Below are positions 33,901-43,915 of a stretch of DNA of 64,000 bases, piece by piece; the first letter of the stretch is position 1, and the number at the start of each line of letters is the position of its first letter. A program made the position numbers and the translations under genes. Under the pieces are notes generated by a model. The model was not told the DNA's origin, made no database searches, and saw nothing but the letters and a program-made list of their open reading frames with translations. Source of the stretch: Sarcophilus harrisii (lineage: Eukaryota > Chordata > Mammalia > Dasyuromorphia > Dasyuridae); assembly GCF_902635505.1 (NCBI RefSeq), contig NC_045427.1, forward strand, positions 593,235,665 through 593,299,664. Direction: 5' to 3'.

Positions 33901-36900
33901 GGTGAGTCACATGTTTTTTGAAAGATTTATTGAAACCCAACTAGTTTCTTCACTCAGTTTAGTCTTAAGGGACATAGTTCTATTTCTTGTGAGAACTAAT
34001 TCCAGGAGTAAAACTAGAAAATGTTGTCCTGTTGCCAGTTGTTTTCTTTAAATTAATGGAAATCACAGATTTAGCTATGTAAAATGATGAGAAATTTTAA
34101 AAGAAAAAAGATAATTTGGTTGTGTGGAACCTGAAGGGAAGAGAAAATGAAACTTGGACAATTAATTTTTAGGATAATTTTTAGGTGTGAGCTCATTTAT
34201 TACTTTTTCTCTAATAGGTTTCTATTGCCTTTAACTTTAACTCTGTAATTAAGATACCATTTCCCAGAATTTTTCAGGTGCTGATAAATCTTTAATCAAA
34301 ATATAAATTATTTTATATATTTTCAGCCTTTGATATGGTTCAGGATCCAGTGCTGGCTCTAGAAACTCTTTTGACCTTGGGATTTGAACGTGTGTTGACC
34401 AGTGGTTGTGACAGCTCAGCATTAGAAGGACTGCCTATGATAAAACAACTCATAGAACAGGTATACAACCCTTTAAAAATTAAATAGATATATACATATA
34501 TATGTATATATAGCACTTTGGATGTTGCTCTTCAGCTACCCTGTATCAGTGTTTTACATGCTACTGTTATTTATCATTATTCTTAGCAAGTGGGGAAAAA
34601 AGGCAGATAGAGAAGTAGATATTATTTCCTTCATATGGCTAAGGAGTCAAATTTAATTACAGATTTAATTAACTCATACAGGCTAGTCCCCTGACTTTTG
34701 TCTATTCGATTTTAAGCCTAGCTCACTGTCCATCTGCAGTGACAGTCTAAAATCTGTGTGCATTACTTTACCCCACATTGATTAAGTGGATCTCATGTGT
34801 CAATCTTTGTGCTGAATGCTGGGATCCTAAGATGAGAGTAAAAAAGGAGATAAAACGAATATAAAATAGTTTCTAGAGGAGGAAATACTATCAACTAGGG
34901 GTTCAGGAAAGGTTTGGGGAGAGGACAGCAGCTGAGAAGGAAGCTCTACAGTTTATTAGATAAGAAGGGGATCACATCTGGGCAAAGGCACATGGGCCAA
35001 AGGGGAGTTGTGGGTACAGGTAATAATCAGGAGGCCAGTTTGATCAGAACAGAAAGTACCTGAGAGTTAGTAGCATTAAATTAGGAAAATAGGTAGGAGG
35101 AAGGGGGGCTAGGTTGTCCAGGGTTTTAAGCACTAGGCTCAGGATTTTTAGATTTTATCATAGAGATAATAGGGGAATCATTGCAGAGTTAGTTTTTTGT
35201 GGAAGGGAGAATGGTGACATGTTTAAATCGGGTTTAGCAATGTCAGTTGGCAGATCTTTGGAATAGAGATTGGAGAGGAGTGTTGGGGTGAGGAAGAACA
35301 AAAAATTAGGAGGGAAGTTGCGAATGGAACTGGGTTATTGGAAGAATTATTATGTCCTCAGTTGAAATAGAGAATTTTGGAGGAGTGATAGGTTGAGCAG
35401 GGGGCAAGTTTTGAGTTCTCTATATAATGAGTCAGGACTGGTAAGACAGTTCCCTAGGCTCTTTATACTGTTTATAAGAGTGGACAATGAGCAGTCTTTT
35501 TTATCTACGTGACTTTTCCTTATGTATTTCATTGTGTCTCTAAGGTAGTGGGAAATTGGAAAGACTTAAGTATAACAACTATAAGTCTCTTGTCCATTTT
35601 AGCTAAATTTGGAGGAGAGCAGCTTTTGCATTAAGTGCTTAATTTTTCAGCCATCAGATTTTACTGCTGTGTTATAGAGGGGTTTTAATTGGTGTATATG
35701 GTGGGATTGTCCTTAGAAACTAAATTGAGAGGTTTGAAATTTTAGTTGATGACATGTCTTAGATTCTAAATATATACCCTTTCCAAAAATACATGGAGCT
35801 CAGCAACTATTTGCTTTTCTTCTTAGCTTTTAATGGAAGGAAATTTGAAACCCACATCACAATAGCATTTATAATATACCTGCGTCTGTTGTATACCATT
35901 ATAATTTAAGGGCAGCGAGATGGCACAGTGGGTAGAAGATTGGCTCTGGAGTCAGGACCACCTGAGTTTAAACTCCAGCCTCAGACACTTAATAGCTGTG
36001 TAACCCTGAGCAAGTAACTTAATCCTGATTACCTCAATTTAAAAAAGAAAGAAAGAAAAAGAAAAATATAATTTTTTTTCACTTTGTTTTTTCTTTCTGT
36101 CATGGTTTTTCCCTTTTGTTCTGATTTTTCTTTCCAAACTTGATTTAAAGAAATGTAAATTTGAAATGTTAATATAAATGTAAAAATAATCATGATTTAA
36201 TTAAGGGAATATTAATTGTGTTTTACTTTAACAATGCCTCAGGTTGTTAAAATGAGTACAACTTCACTAGTTATTACAGGTTAAGAGGAGAATGGGCTCT
36301 CCTCATCTGTTTCTTTTCTTCCTTATTGACACCATGGCATCTCACATGGAGTGATTTTTTTTGCTTCCTGTTGCTTCTCTGTCTCCTGTGTTGTGGCTGC
36401 TTCTCAATTTCACTATCATAAATCTTTCCTTCTTTACTATAGTCTTCATTCTTCTTGCCACTTTTCCTTGTTTTAATTCCATATTCTTGACTTTTCCTTT
36501 CTCCTCTCTGTCTTTCCCTCTCTCTACTTTTCTTGCCTCTTGATGATCTCTTTTATTCTTCCCATCTTTCCTCCTATGCTTTGCATCCTTTCCCTTTTAT
36601 CTAGTTTCTCTCTTCCTTTTTTTCTCTTAACCATTTAGGACTATTTTCCCCTTCTTTCCCCTAACCTTTATTTGGAATATGCAATACAGGTATATATGGA
36701 TTACATGTGCTTTTTAGTACTTATTTATGATTGAATGATATTCTTCCCATTTGTCATATTTTATGTGGGAAAAACAATCTCACTAAGTTACGTTAGCTCC
36801 CCAAATACTTTTTTTCTTGTGGCTTATTATCACTTAATAGAAGAAAAAATGCTTATCTTTATTGCATTATATGTTCATATTCCTTAGAGCAATTGAAAAG

Positions 36901-39900
36901 ACAATGGCTAATTAGAGAATGTAGTTAACATTTATATATGTTGTCTCATTTGGGCTCCCCATGATAACTTTGATATAGATGAGGCAGAGAGATTAATTGA
37001 CTTGCCAGTTATACAACCACTGAGTGTCTAAGGCAGGATTTGAATTCAGCTCTTCCCAACTCATTTTATTCTGCATGTAATAATGATAGCTAGAATTTAC
37101 ATAGCACTTTAAGATTTGCATAGTGCTTTGTAAATATATCATTTGATTCTTAACAACAAACCTGATAGGTAGGTGCTATTGTTGCCATTTTACAGATGAG
37201 GAAACTGAAGCAGATGGAGGTTGAATTTGACATGTATATAACATGGCTTGCTAGAGATAACTTTCATTTCCATTTCACTATTAACCTGTCTTCTTCCCAA
37301 GAGCCGCAGTGACTAAATATTACAGTGGGATCATCTTGTGTTAGCAGTTATTTATGTCACAATAGACTTTATTTTAAAAAAACCTGATGCAACATTGCAA
37401 GTTTAAACAAAAGTTAGGAAATACCAAGATTTGTCCTCCACTATTATTAAAACATCAGTTGTATTTAGAACTAATTATTTAGGTAATGGATGCATTAAAT
37501 TGTACTACTGGTTAATTGATATTATGGTCTAGCAAGAATAGCTGAGAGTGTGCAGTTTGTTTGACATTCCTTTTTCAGTAATCTCTTTTAGAATATCTTG
37601 ATGCTGTCACTTTTCTGCTAAAATCTTTGTGAAAAATCAATTATTATCACCCCCTCAATACGGGGGTCCCTCAAGTGGACTTTTGAGACAGAAATTTTGG
37701 GGATTTCATTAGTGGTAATTAAGAATAGATTTTATATTTTTGTGGTGGCAAGGAATTGAAAATTGAGTGGGTCATTTGAGAAATGGCTAAGTTATGGCAT
37801 ATGAATGTAATAGAAATTATTCTATAAGAAATGATGATTCTGATTGTGGAAAAGCCTGAAAGATTTGCATGAATGAAGTGAGTAGAACTAAGAAAACATT
37901 GTACATAGTAAAAGCAATATTATGTGATGATCAACTATGATAGACTTTGCCCTTTTCAGCAATAGTGGTCCAAGACAATTCCAATAGGCTTGGGATAGAA
38001 AATGTCATCTGCATCCAGAAAAAGAACTGTGGAGACTGGATGCAGATTGAAATATACTATTTACACCTTTTTTATTTTTTTTTTTATTTTTTTTTTTTTT
38101 TCCTTTCTCATGTTTTTTTACTCTTTTGTTCTGATTTTTTTCCCCAACATGACTAATATGAAAATGTTAAAAATAAAGAAAAGGAGAAGATTCTTATACT
38201 TAAGGGGGGAAAAGAATAGATTTTATAGTGTTACAAAGTTTTCCTATGCCTTATCTCATTTGTCCCGTGTGCCTGGTGAAAATAGTGCTATTGTCCTTAT
38301 TTGCAGATGAAGACATGGAGGCTTAGAGATAGGGAGTCAAGGCCCAAGATCATCCAACTGAGATATGAATCTTCATCTTATGATTCCAAATTTTTCCAGT
38401 AAACTACATTTGTCGATCCATATTTTCCTAGCTCCCATAATCTTTTAAGCCACTTGGGTTCTATTAAAATGTTTCTCCTTTAGTATATTAAAATTAACCC
38501 TTTAGGGTCTGGTAAAGCTTTTCTAACACAGCTCTTTCAGTTATCCCACTCAAAGGCTCAAAAGAAATATGGCAGATCTATTTAAAATCATATATCAAAC
38601 CTGATCATAAGAAACTAAATATGCTTTGACTCATATTTCTATCCTCTGTCTCATTATCACATGCAAAGGAAGAATGTTTACATTTGCCTTTTTTCTTTTT
38701 TCAGGCAAAAGGCAAGATTGTGGTAATGCCAGGTATTTATTTATTTATCCATTTGCTAGCAGTAACACTGACATGTAGTGTAGATGAGAAAAGAGATCTA
38801 GAAAAGCAAGCATTGTTTAAAAAAGAATATGATATTTAGGGGAAATTAAGGATTAATAGGCCTGTGTTGACTAAGAATTTCACAGATTGGGTATTTTGGA
38901 ATGAAGAGAATATACTAGTAGTGGGTAAGCTAGTGATTAATTAGAATTGGAAAAATCCTATGATGGGAGGAAATATCTGTGAAGTCAAGGTTTGTCTTTT
39001 TGTGGAAAGGATTTTTTGAAATCATAGTAGTTTCCTTTTGGTATGGATGTTTTTTACTGAGGAGAAGCAGCATATAATGCTGTTAGGAGAAATTCTGTGC
39101 CAGAAGGATAGACCACACTGTGGAATTATGCCTTTGGAAATATTGCCATCAAAGTCAGCAGTCACATTTTGTCAAGTCCAAGTCCATGAGTCTGTAAGTA
39201 GAGGTGAAGGATATGGAGAGGTGATCCAGTAAATAGTATTTGAAAGGAAAATCAAACTCTCTGGGGAAAGTACGCAGATAGAAATGGAGCATCAAATAAA
39301 TGGGATGTTTTCTCAATTCCTGAAGATCAGTGGCCATTAAATTCTGGCTTTTTGTCAATAAATCCATGATGAGAATTATTTATTCTAGGTGCTTCCAGTA
39401 CTTAAGCTGGGAAGCAAAATAGATGATTTGCTTTGGAAGTTATTTAAGGACTCCTAAAGTCAAAGTGAAGTACTCAGAAGAAGAAACTTTGAATCCAGGA
39501 TGTTGGGGGAGAAGGGCAAGTAGGAAGTGGGAGAAGCAAGATGAGAAGAAGTGTGTCGTTATCAGTTAAGAGTTTTAAAAAAAATTGGAATAATGCAAGG
39601 CAAGGGATTGTACCCTGAGCAGATGAAACATGTAATGTTAAAGTAAGGGACATACATCAAAAATGCTTAGTGTTTCGGAGAAGGCAGTCCGTTTATTGTC
39701 TATTTAAGTTTAGAGAAAGGCATTCTTATTTACTTTTTGCTTAGAGCAAATAAGTTAAAATTGTATGCAATCTTTAAATCACAGCTTCTTAAACCTAAAA
39801 TCGCTATGAACTTTAGTGATGATAGAATGACAAAGTTTGGTTTGAGTAAATACATAAGAAATATGGGGAAAATTTATGTCTGTGAAATTCATTGTCTGCA

Positions 39901-42392
39901 GAGTAAAATTAGTTCAATAGTTAACTCTCAATTTGTGGAGAAAATAAATTGTTTCAATTGTGATGTGAAATTTCAGCTTCATTACATCCAGGTGTGATTA
40001 TTGTTTAATCCTTTATTTTCAAAAAGCCATAATATAGGGGGAAGTATTGGATTTGAGTGGTGAAGGGTCGCGCAGGGTCTCCTGCCTCACTTTCCCTTCC
40101 AAAGCCAGATATAAAGACAACTAGAGATTCAATACAGATTTAGAAGAGATCACATTTAACTGAAATATGTGAACGTTCTATACATTGCTCAGAAACTATT
40201 ACTGATGAGGATCAATTTGGTACAGAAAGGTAGGGAAAGACTAGGGAGGTTCAATGGTGTTATGCATCCACAGTGCAGTTAGCTAGTTAGCAGTTAGCTA
40301 GATTTCAAACTATATATTAGAAACTGATTGGTAAAACAATAGTTCATGTTGTTATATTTATTTGGGAAAATAGACATAACTCAAAGAAGATCTATTAGTA
40401 CAACAGATTCTTGAAAAGAGAGATCTAGAGTTACATATTTCTCATCAATCTTAGCCAAAACAATTGGTCGCTTATGGTTTGGGATTCAGTGAGATACAAG
40501 ATCTTGTTTCTGTTCAAGATATTATTGGCAAAATTTCTGGAGTATAATTTAGTTTCCTTTTTTCTTAAAATGCATGGTTCAGAATGTTTAATAGGAAATA
40601 AGTATGTTCTCTCTTTGGTTTTCACTGAATTTCATTGATGAAATCCCATAGGAAAAAATTAACATGATATAATAAAAGTCTTAGTTATGGATCCTGTTAA
40701 CTGTCTAACCGTAATCATTCATTTAAAAATAAATTGGCTTTAAGAAACAGCAGTGTACATTGCTGACTTGGAGTATTGTGGTGATTGACATCCATAATCC
40801 ATCCATGATGATAAATCCTGAGACACTGCAAGGACCTAGAGGGTCTTGACTTAAATTTGTTGTGAAATTTGTATTCTTGAAGGTTTAGTGTGTTCTAAAT
40901 TTTAAAAATTCATGTTATGCTTTATTTCATAATATTCTCCAGAATTTCAAATGTAGGAGTTTGGACTGTTCCCCACCCACACATCTGTTGTCTGTAGACA
41001 GGACTAGCCATATTCTCATGAGCTCTCTCCCCTTCGTTAGCTTTGAGGACCTGGCCGAAGCAGCCCTCCCGAGCCCTGGGCTAGCCCCGGGGGGCAGTGG
41101 TCCTGGGGACCGTTGGGCCGTGGGGAGGTCCAGGGCCTAACTGCAGGGGGCGGTGTGAGGAGTCCGCACAAGCCTGCCTGGCCCTTGGTGCCCTTGGCGG
41201 TGCCAGCTGGACATGGGGAGGGAGAGGAGAGCAGGGCTGGGGCTCTGGCCTGCAATGTTGCCTCCACAGACTATGCAGGTCACAGCTGGGTCTGGGGTGA
41301 ACATTGGGCCAGCTGGTCAGCCTGTTTCAGGTTCTTGGTCCACGAAGTTCCTGAGTGTGGAACTTTTGGGAGACAGTCATGGATGTGAGGCAGGAGGTCT
41401 GCCGTGTGCATGGGGCTTGTGACTCCCCTCTTTCGGACCTGCCCTGTGGCGGGGGTCTCGACTGGTCACTGTGGCCCCATTTTACAGATGAGGAAGCCGA
41501 GGCCCTGAGGGATGGTTTTTACCTTAGCGACTTAGCGAACACGGTGTCAAAGCCGAAGCTTCCAGATACCTCTGTAGGGTGTTCTGTCTGACCCCAGTTT
41601 TGCCTCTGTGGACAAAGTTGTAGACTCAGGCGAAATAGGAGGGTGTTTTCTGAAAAGTGACCGGAGTTGTTAGGCGAGTCCGGCCGCAGGCTATTGCGCA
41701 GGCGCGGGTGGGAGCTGCTTGATTGGTGAATGTCTGCGCTTGGGCTCCAGTGGGGGTATGACTCGGTGCATGGCATGAGGTGACCTGGCTGCCATATGAT
41801 AGAGTGCTTGGCTCTCTCCCGCAGGGGGCGGCATAACTGAGAGAAACCTGCAGAGGATCCTCGAGGGCTCGGGCGCCACCGAGTTCCACTGCTCTGCGCG
41901 CTCCGCCAGGGACTCGGGCATGAAGTTCCGGTAGGGGCGGGGCCTGGGAGGGGAGGCGGGGCCTGGGAGGGGAGGCGGGACTGTGGGAGTGTTAGGGATC
42001 ACTGAGGTGGGAAAGGGAGGACCAAATCTTGTACTGGGAGGGAGATGAGGTCAGCCTGCTGGGGGGGAGCCCTGGGGGCCAAGGCCGCCTCCTGCGCTTC
42101 CCCCCCCCCCCCCTTCCATGGGCCCCGCCTGTAGTGGCCTCCAGAGAGCCTCATCCCTTATCCTGGTCTGCATCTGGGTCACCGGGACGGGGGTCAGAGG
42201 CGGGGAGCGGGAGCCCCTGGAGATGGGGCCGGGCTGCCCCAGCCGGGGGAATTAACCTTCCGTGATGATTTCTTTGGCAGAAACACTTCTGTGGCCATGG
42301 GCGCTTCCCTTTCCAGCTCGGAATATTGCTCAAAGGTGACAGATGTGGCAAAAGTGAGGACCTTGACTGCCATCGCAAAGAGCGTTCTATAA
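27861..42392 (+). CDS. CUTC: CUTC, copper homeostasis protein CutC (whole coding span, nine exons)
   Basis: CUTC is the animal member of the CutC family, a TIM-barrel protein that binds Cu(I). Coding exons: 27861-27921, 29116-29187, 30302-30361, 31790-31999, 33866-33901, 34327-34460, 38705-38732, 41825-41930, 42281-42392. All introns are GT-AG and all phases join. The protein is 272 residues against 273 in human. Landmarks include MEVCVDSVESA, ELCSGLLEGGTTPSM, VFVMIRPRGGDFLYSDRE, LYGADGLVLGALTEDGH, ERVLTSGCDSSALEGLP and VVMPGGGIT. Cys31 and Cys52, the proposed human Cu(I) ligands, fall at the same numbers here. The ATG at 27861 is chosen by alignment to human MKRQGASSERKR. The frame has no break; the last human residue (Val) is absent. 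Confidence 0.97.
28010..28110 (+). repeat. MIR SINE in the CpG island
   Basis: An intact B-box GGTTCGAATCC is followed by TGGCCTTGGGCGAGGCCCAC and CCGTTTCCTGGTCTGTAAAA. This is MIR, not a tRNA gene: no cloverleaf 5' half is present. Confidence 0.75.
28690..28830 (+). mobile_element. L2 3' end, plus strand
   Basis: AAGAACAGGGACTGG, CTACCTGGCATAAATTAAGT and GCTTTAATAAAAGCTGTTTG mark an L2 3' end in CUTC intron 1. Confidence 0.65.
29116..29187 (+). CDS. CUTC: CUTC coding exon 2
   Basis: The exon is 72 nt with acceptor cttttag and donor gtaaaa. It encodes MTSGFLMEVCVDSVESAINA and ERG, the first strand of the barrel with Cys31. Confidence 0.96.
29404..29600 (+). repeat. MAR1-type CORE-SINE
   Basis: ACAGCTGCTAGGTGGCATCA, CCCTGTTTGCCTCAGTTTCC and TTTGCCAAGAAAACCCCAAT define a slightly shortened copy in CUTC intron 2. 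Confidence 0.88.
30302..30361 (+). CDS. CUTC: CUTC coding exon 3
   Basis: The exon is 60 nt with acceptor atcacag and donor gtgagt. It encodes AGRVELCSGLLEGGTTPSM, including Cys52 and the conserved GGTTPS block. Confidence 0.97.
30548..30612. repeat. Short minisatellite, about 2.5 units of 27 bp
   Basis: The unit TTAATTTCCTGAGAA plus (TTAA)n recurs about three times in CUTC intron 3, next to an L1 insertion. Confidence 0.85.
30620..30999 (+). mobile_element. L1 3' UTR insertion with target-site duplication
   Basis: TATTGGTTGTA flanks the copy at 30620-30630 and 30989-30999. The insert starts CAGCTACACCCAGCG and ends in an A-rich tail. It is in the sense orientation of CUTC intron 3. Confidence 0.9.
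31080..31200 (+). repeat. MIR SINE fragment
   Basis: GTGATCTTGGGCCTTCCTGC, CCTCATTTTCCTCTTGTGTA and GATCTTTGCAATCCCAGCT fit a diverged MIR. Confidence 0.5.
31790..31999 (+). CDS. CUTC: CUTC coding exon 4
   Basis: The exon is 210 nt with acceptor cttatag and donor gtaagg. It encodes VLQVIKQCVQIPVFVMIRPR, GGDFLYSDREVEVMKADIHL and AKLYGADGLVLGALTEDGHV, the core of the CutC barrel. Confidence 0.97.
32000..33650. other. CUTC intron 4, mostly unique
   Basis: No exon or clear repeat is seen apart from a G7-A-G7 run at 33170-33184. Confidence 0.5.
33655..33770 (-). mobile_element. L2 3' end fragment, minus strand
   Basis: CATTCATGTATTTATTGAGC and ACCCTACCCCTCGTGAGCTT match reversed L2. It ends about 100 bp before CUTC exon 5. 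Confidence 0.65.
33866..33901 (+). CDS. CUTC: CUTC coding exon 5
   Basis: This 36-nt exon has acceptor tttacag and donor gtgagt. It encodes SCRPLPVTFHR, matching human ICRPLPVTFHR, and is phase 1 on both sides. Confidence 0.95.
34327..34460 (+). CDS. CUTC: CUTC coding exon 6
   Basis: The exon is 134 nt with acceptor ttttcag and donor gtatac. It encodes FDMVQDPVLALETLLTLGFE, RVLTSGCDSSALEGLPMIKQ and LIEQ, nearly identical to human. Confidence 0.97.
34768..35340 (-). mobile_element. Long L2 fragment, minus strand
   Basis: Reversed L2 text runs for over 500 bp: GGGTTCAGGAAAGGTTTGGG, GGCCAGTTTGATCAGAACAG, AGGTTGTCCAGGGTTTTAAG and GAGAATGGTGACATG. Confidence 0.65.
35910..36052 (+). repeat. WSINE/MAR-type SINE
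   Basis: GGGCAGCGAGATGGCACAGT, CCTGAGTTTAAACTCCAGCC and ACCCTGAGCAAGTAACTTAA show a nearly complete SINE without the RTE tail, in CUTC intron 6. Confidence 0.85.
36056..36195 (+). mobile_element. L1 3' UTR fragment
   Basis: GTCATGGTTTTTCCCTTTTG, TTCTGATTTTTCTTTCCAAA and the A-rich end resemble the L1 3' UTR. It directly follows the SINE. Confidence 0.6.
36930..37080 (-). repeat. MIR-class SINE fragment, antisense
   Basis: It contains TTGTCTCATTTGGGCTCCCC and GGCAGGATTTGAATTCAGCT. Confidence 0.55.
37085..37215 (-). repeat. MIR SINE, antisense
   Basis: TAGCACTTTAAGATTTGCAT, GTGCTTTGTAAATATATCAT and CCATTTTACAGATGAGGAAA are typical of reversed MIR. Confidence 0.75.
37721..38227 (+). mobile_element. 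L1 3' end with perfect 16-bp target-site duplication
   Basis: AAGAATAGATTTTATA flanks the insertion at 37721-37736 and 38212-38227. The insert holds the end of ORF2 and the 3' UTR, and is in the sense orientation of CUTC intron 6. Confidence 0.93.
38235..38395 (-). repeat. MIR SINE, antisense
   Basis: TCCTATGCCTTATCTCATTT, TTTGCAGATGAAGACATGGA and CAAGATCATCCAAC match reversed MIR. Confidence 0.6.
38705..38732 (+). CDS. CUTC: CUTC coding exon 7 (28-nt micro-exon)
   Basis: This very short exon encodes AKGKIVVMP and splits a Gly codon with exon 8. The acceptor is ttttcag and the donor gtattt. Human CUTC has AKGRIVVMPGGG at this place. Confidence 0.94.
38780..40980. other. CUTC intron 7, left part, unrecognised
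   Basis: No exon is seen. The segment 38780-39960 is moderately complex and opens short frames (for example 39737-39997 on the plus strand, 86 residues) with no recognised similarity. A short piece near 40050-40120 resembles the marsupial repeat at 58960. Confidence 0.35.
41825..41930 (+). CDS. CUTC: CUTC coding exon 8
   Basis: The exon is 106 nt with acceptor cccgcag and donor gtaggg. It encodes GGITERNLQRILEGSGATEF and HCSARSARDSGMKF. Its third codon positions are strongly GC, unlike exons 2-7, because it lies in a GC-rich block. Confidence 0.97.
42100..42113. repeat. Poly(C) tract, 14 C
   Basis: A C14 run lies between CUTC exons 8 and 9 inside the GC-rich block. Confidence 0.9.
42281..42392 (+). 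CDS. CUTC: CUTC coding exon 9, with stop
   Basis: The acceptor is tttggcag. The exon encodes NTSVAMGASLSSSEYCSKVT and DVAKVRTLTAIAKSVL, then TAA. It ends one residue short of human CUTC. Confidence 0.97.
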
Positions 42393-42700
42393 GGCTACCC
42401 AGAGCCCGGGAGAGACGTGAACGTGCCTGGATCAAGGTTGGGGGAGACCTGAGGTCTGAAGCTGCTAGGGCCTGGGCAGGGCTGGAGATTGACCTTGGCT
42501 TGTCATACACGGACCGTGGGATCCTTCCAGAAGAGCCAGTTAGTTCTCCATCATCATGATGAAAAATAGCTGGATCAAGACTTTGTCAAAGACTTGGTCT
42601 GCCCAGTAAATGGGATTAATTTATAAGCTGAAAAAATTAAATTCAAGAATTACCTTCGATTTGTCTTTGTGAAATAAAACTTGTCATTTCTGTTAGATTG
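42393..42700 (+). terminator. CUTC: CUTC 3' UTR and polyadenylation signal
   Basis: A canonical AATAAA lies at 42673-42678, about 280 bp past the stop. A GT-rich stretch follows at about 42717-42736. The cleavage site is therefore expected near 42690-42700. Confidence 0.75.
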
Positions 42701-42799
42701 TTGCTATTTAATTTTTCTTCTGGATGTTGTGTTTAGCCCAAGTAAAAAAGGAATGATTTGACTTTTAGCTTTTGGGATTGGATTTTAAACATCAGTCAA

Positions 42800-42875
42800 C
42801 CAATCAACAAGTATTTATTGATTAGTTTTTTATGTTTCCTACACTCTTGTGTAGGTTTTGGGGGGAGATAAGTAT
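42800..42875 (-). mobile_element. L2 3' end fragment, minus strand
   Basis: CAACCAATCAACAAGTATTT and ATTGATTAG are the reversed L2 tail. Confidence 0.6.
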
Positions 42876-43214
42876 GGAAAATGGTTCTTGGCATTAACTA
42901 TTTCAATCTCCACTAAACTTTTTTCTGAACTTCCAAAACAGCTCGATTGTGCCACATAATTAATACTATGTCATGGTTTCCTTTTTGCATCATGTAGATA
43001 ATCTAGATGACATCATATTTTGCCCAGATATCTGTCATACTATACTCTACTATTTCCATTTCTATTGTCCCTTATTCACTGTGTCCAGTTACTAGCCTTC
43101 AAGTTCTGAATGAAAAGCTTTCTCTTCTGTCCTCCTTGATTATACCAGTAAGAAGTAATCTCTCTTGTCTGAACTTTCATGTTTCATTTATTCATCTGCA
43201 ACATGGAAAGTATG

Positions 43215-43385
43215 TTGGATTTGGAATCGGACCACCAGGTAAAATGCCGAGTCTACTGTTTACCAGGAACAGTTTAATCTTTTGCAAATCATTTGGTATC
43301 TCTGGGTGTGGATTTCCTCATTTCTAAAAGGGTGGTGCCGGTGGGAGAATTCCGGGTTCAATCTCTACAGCTCTTTTTAGCTCTT
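43215..43385 (+). repeat. MIR SINE fragment
   Basis: GGATTTGGAATCGGACCACC, TTTGCAAATCATTTGGTATC and TTCCTCATTTCTAAAAGGG are consistent with MIR. Confidence 0.5.
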
Positions 43386-43799
43386 CAAGTTGTGTAACCT
43401 CTAATTTTAACATGGACTCTGGGCCTCTTGTCTTACTCCCTTTTGTTCCACTATTTCACTTCCCCAGTGTCTGACACAGCATAGGATCCATTCCCAGTTG
43501 CAAAAGTGTCTGAACAGGAATGTCACCTACAACAATCCCAACTGATTATCTAGGCCAGGAGTTAGCGATTGAGATCAGTGATAAATTTGGAAAGAGTGTA
43601 TTCAGTTGAATGATGAAGAGGAAAAGTCATTGAATGAGTGAGTGGAAGAGTGAGGTCATTGTAGACTTTTCCTCATCTGTCTAGTCATTCATATAACTGT
43701 CAATCTTCCTAAGACACAGGACTGACTATCATTTCCTTGCTCCCAAACTGTGATCCAGGATCATGGGAATAACAGAACTGGAGTTAGCTTATTGTATAG

Positions 43800-43915
43800 A
43801 GGGCTGATCCTGGAGATAGGGAGACCTGAGAATGTAGCCTCACTTAGTAGCTGTGAAATACTGAGGCAAACCACTTAACTTCAGTTTCAATTGAAAAATG
43901 GGGATGTGCCGTATC
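43800..43915 (+). repeat. Degenerate CORE-SINE
   Basis: CTTAGTAGCTGTGAAATACT and AACCACTTAACTTCAGTTTC suggest a diverged SINE, cut by the following L1. Confidence 0.5.

Larger units (their letters stand above)
41040..42320. promoter_or_regulatory. Intragenic GC/CpG-rich block around CUTC exon 8
   Basis: GC content jumps abruptly near 41030 and drops after exon 9. The block holds many CpGs, an NRF-1-like core TTGCGCAGGCGCGG (41694-41707) and an inverted CCAAT box (ATTGG, 41722-41726) about 100 bp before exon 8. It resembles an orphan CpG island. Promoter activity is a guess. Confidence 0.45.

Noticed and set aside
33840-34051. A plus-strand frame covering CUTC exon 5
   Set aside because: It reads exon 5 in the wrong frame; the true 36-nt exon is supported by phase and human alignment.
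39737-39997. An 86-residue plus-strand frame in CUTC intron 7
   Set aside because: It has no recognisable motif and no splice sites in frame with CUTC.
41037-42559. Many overlapping frames on both strands
   Set aside because: They result from the GC-rich block; only exons 8 and 9 of CUTC have family support.
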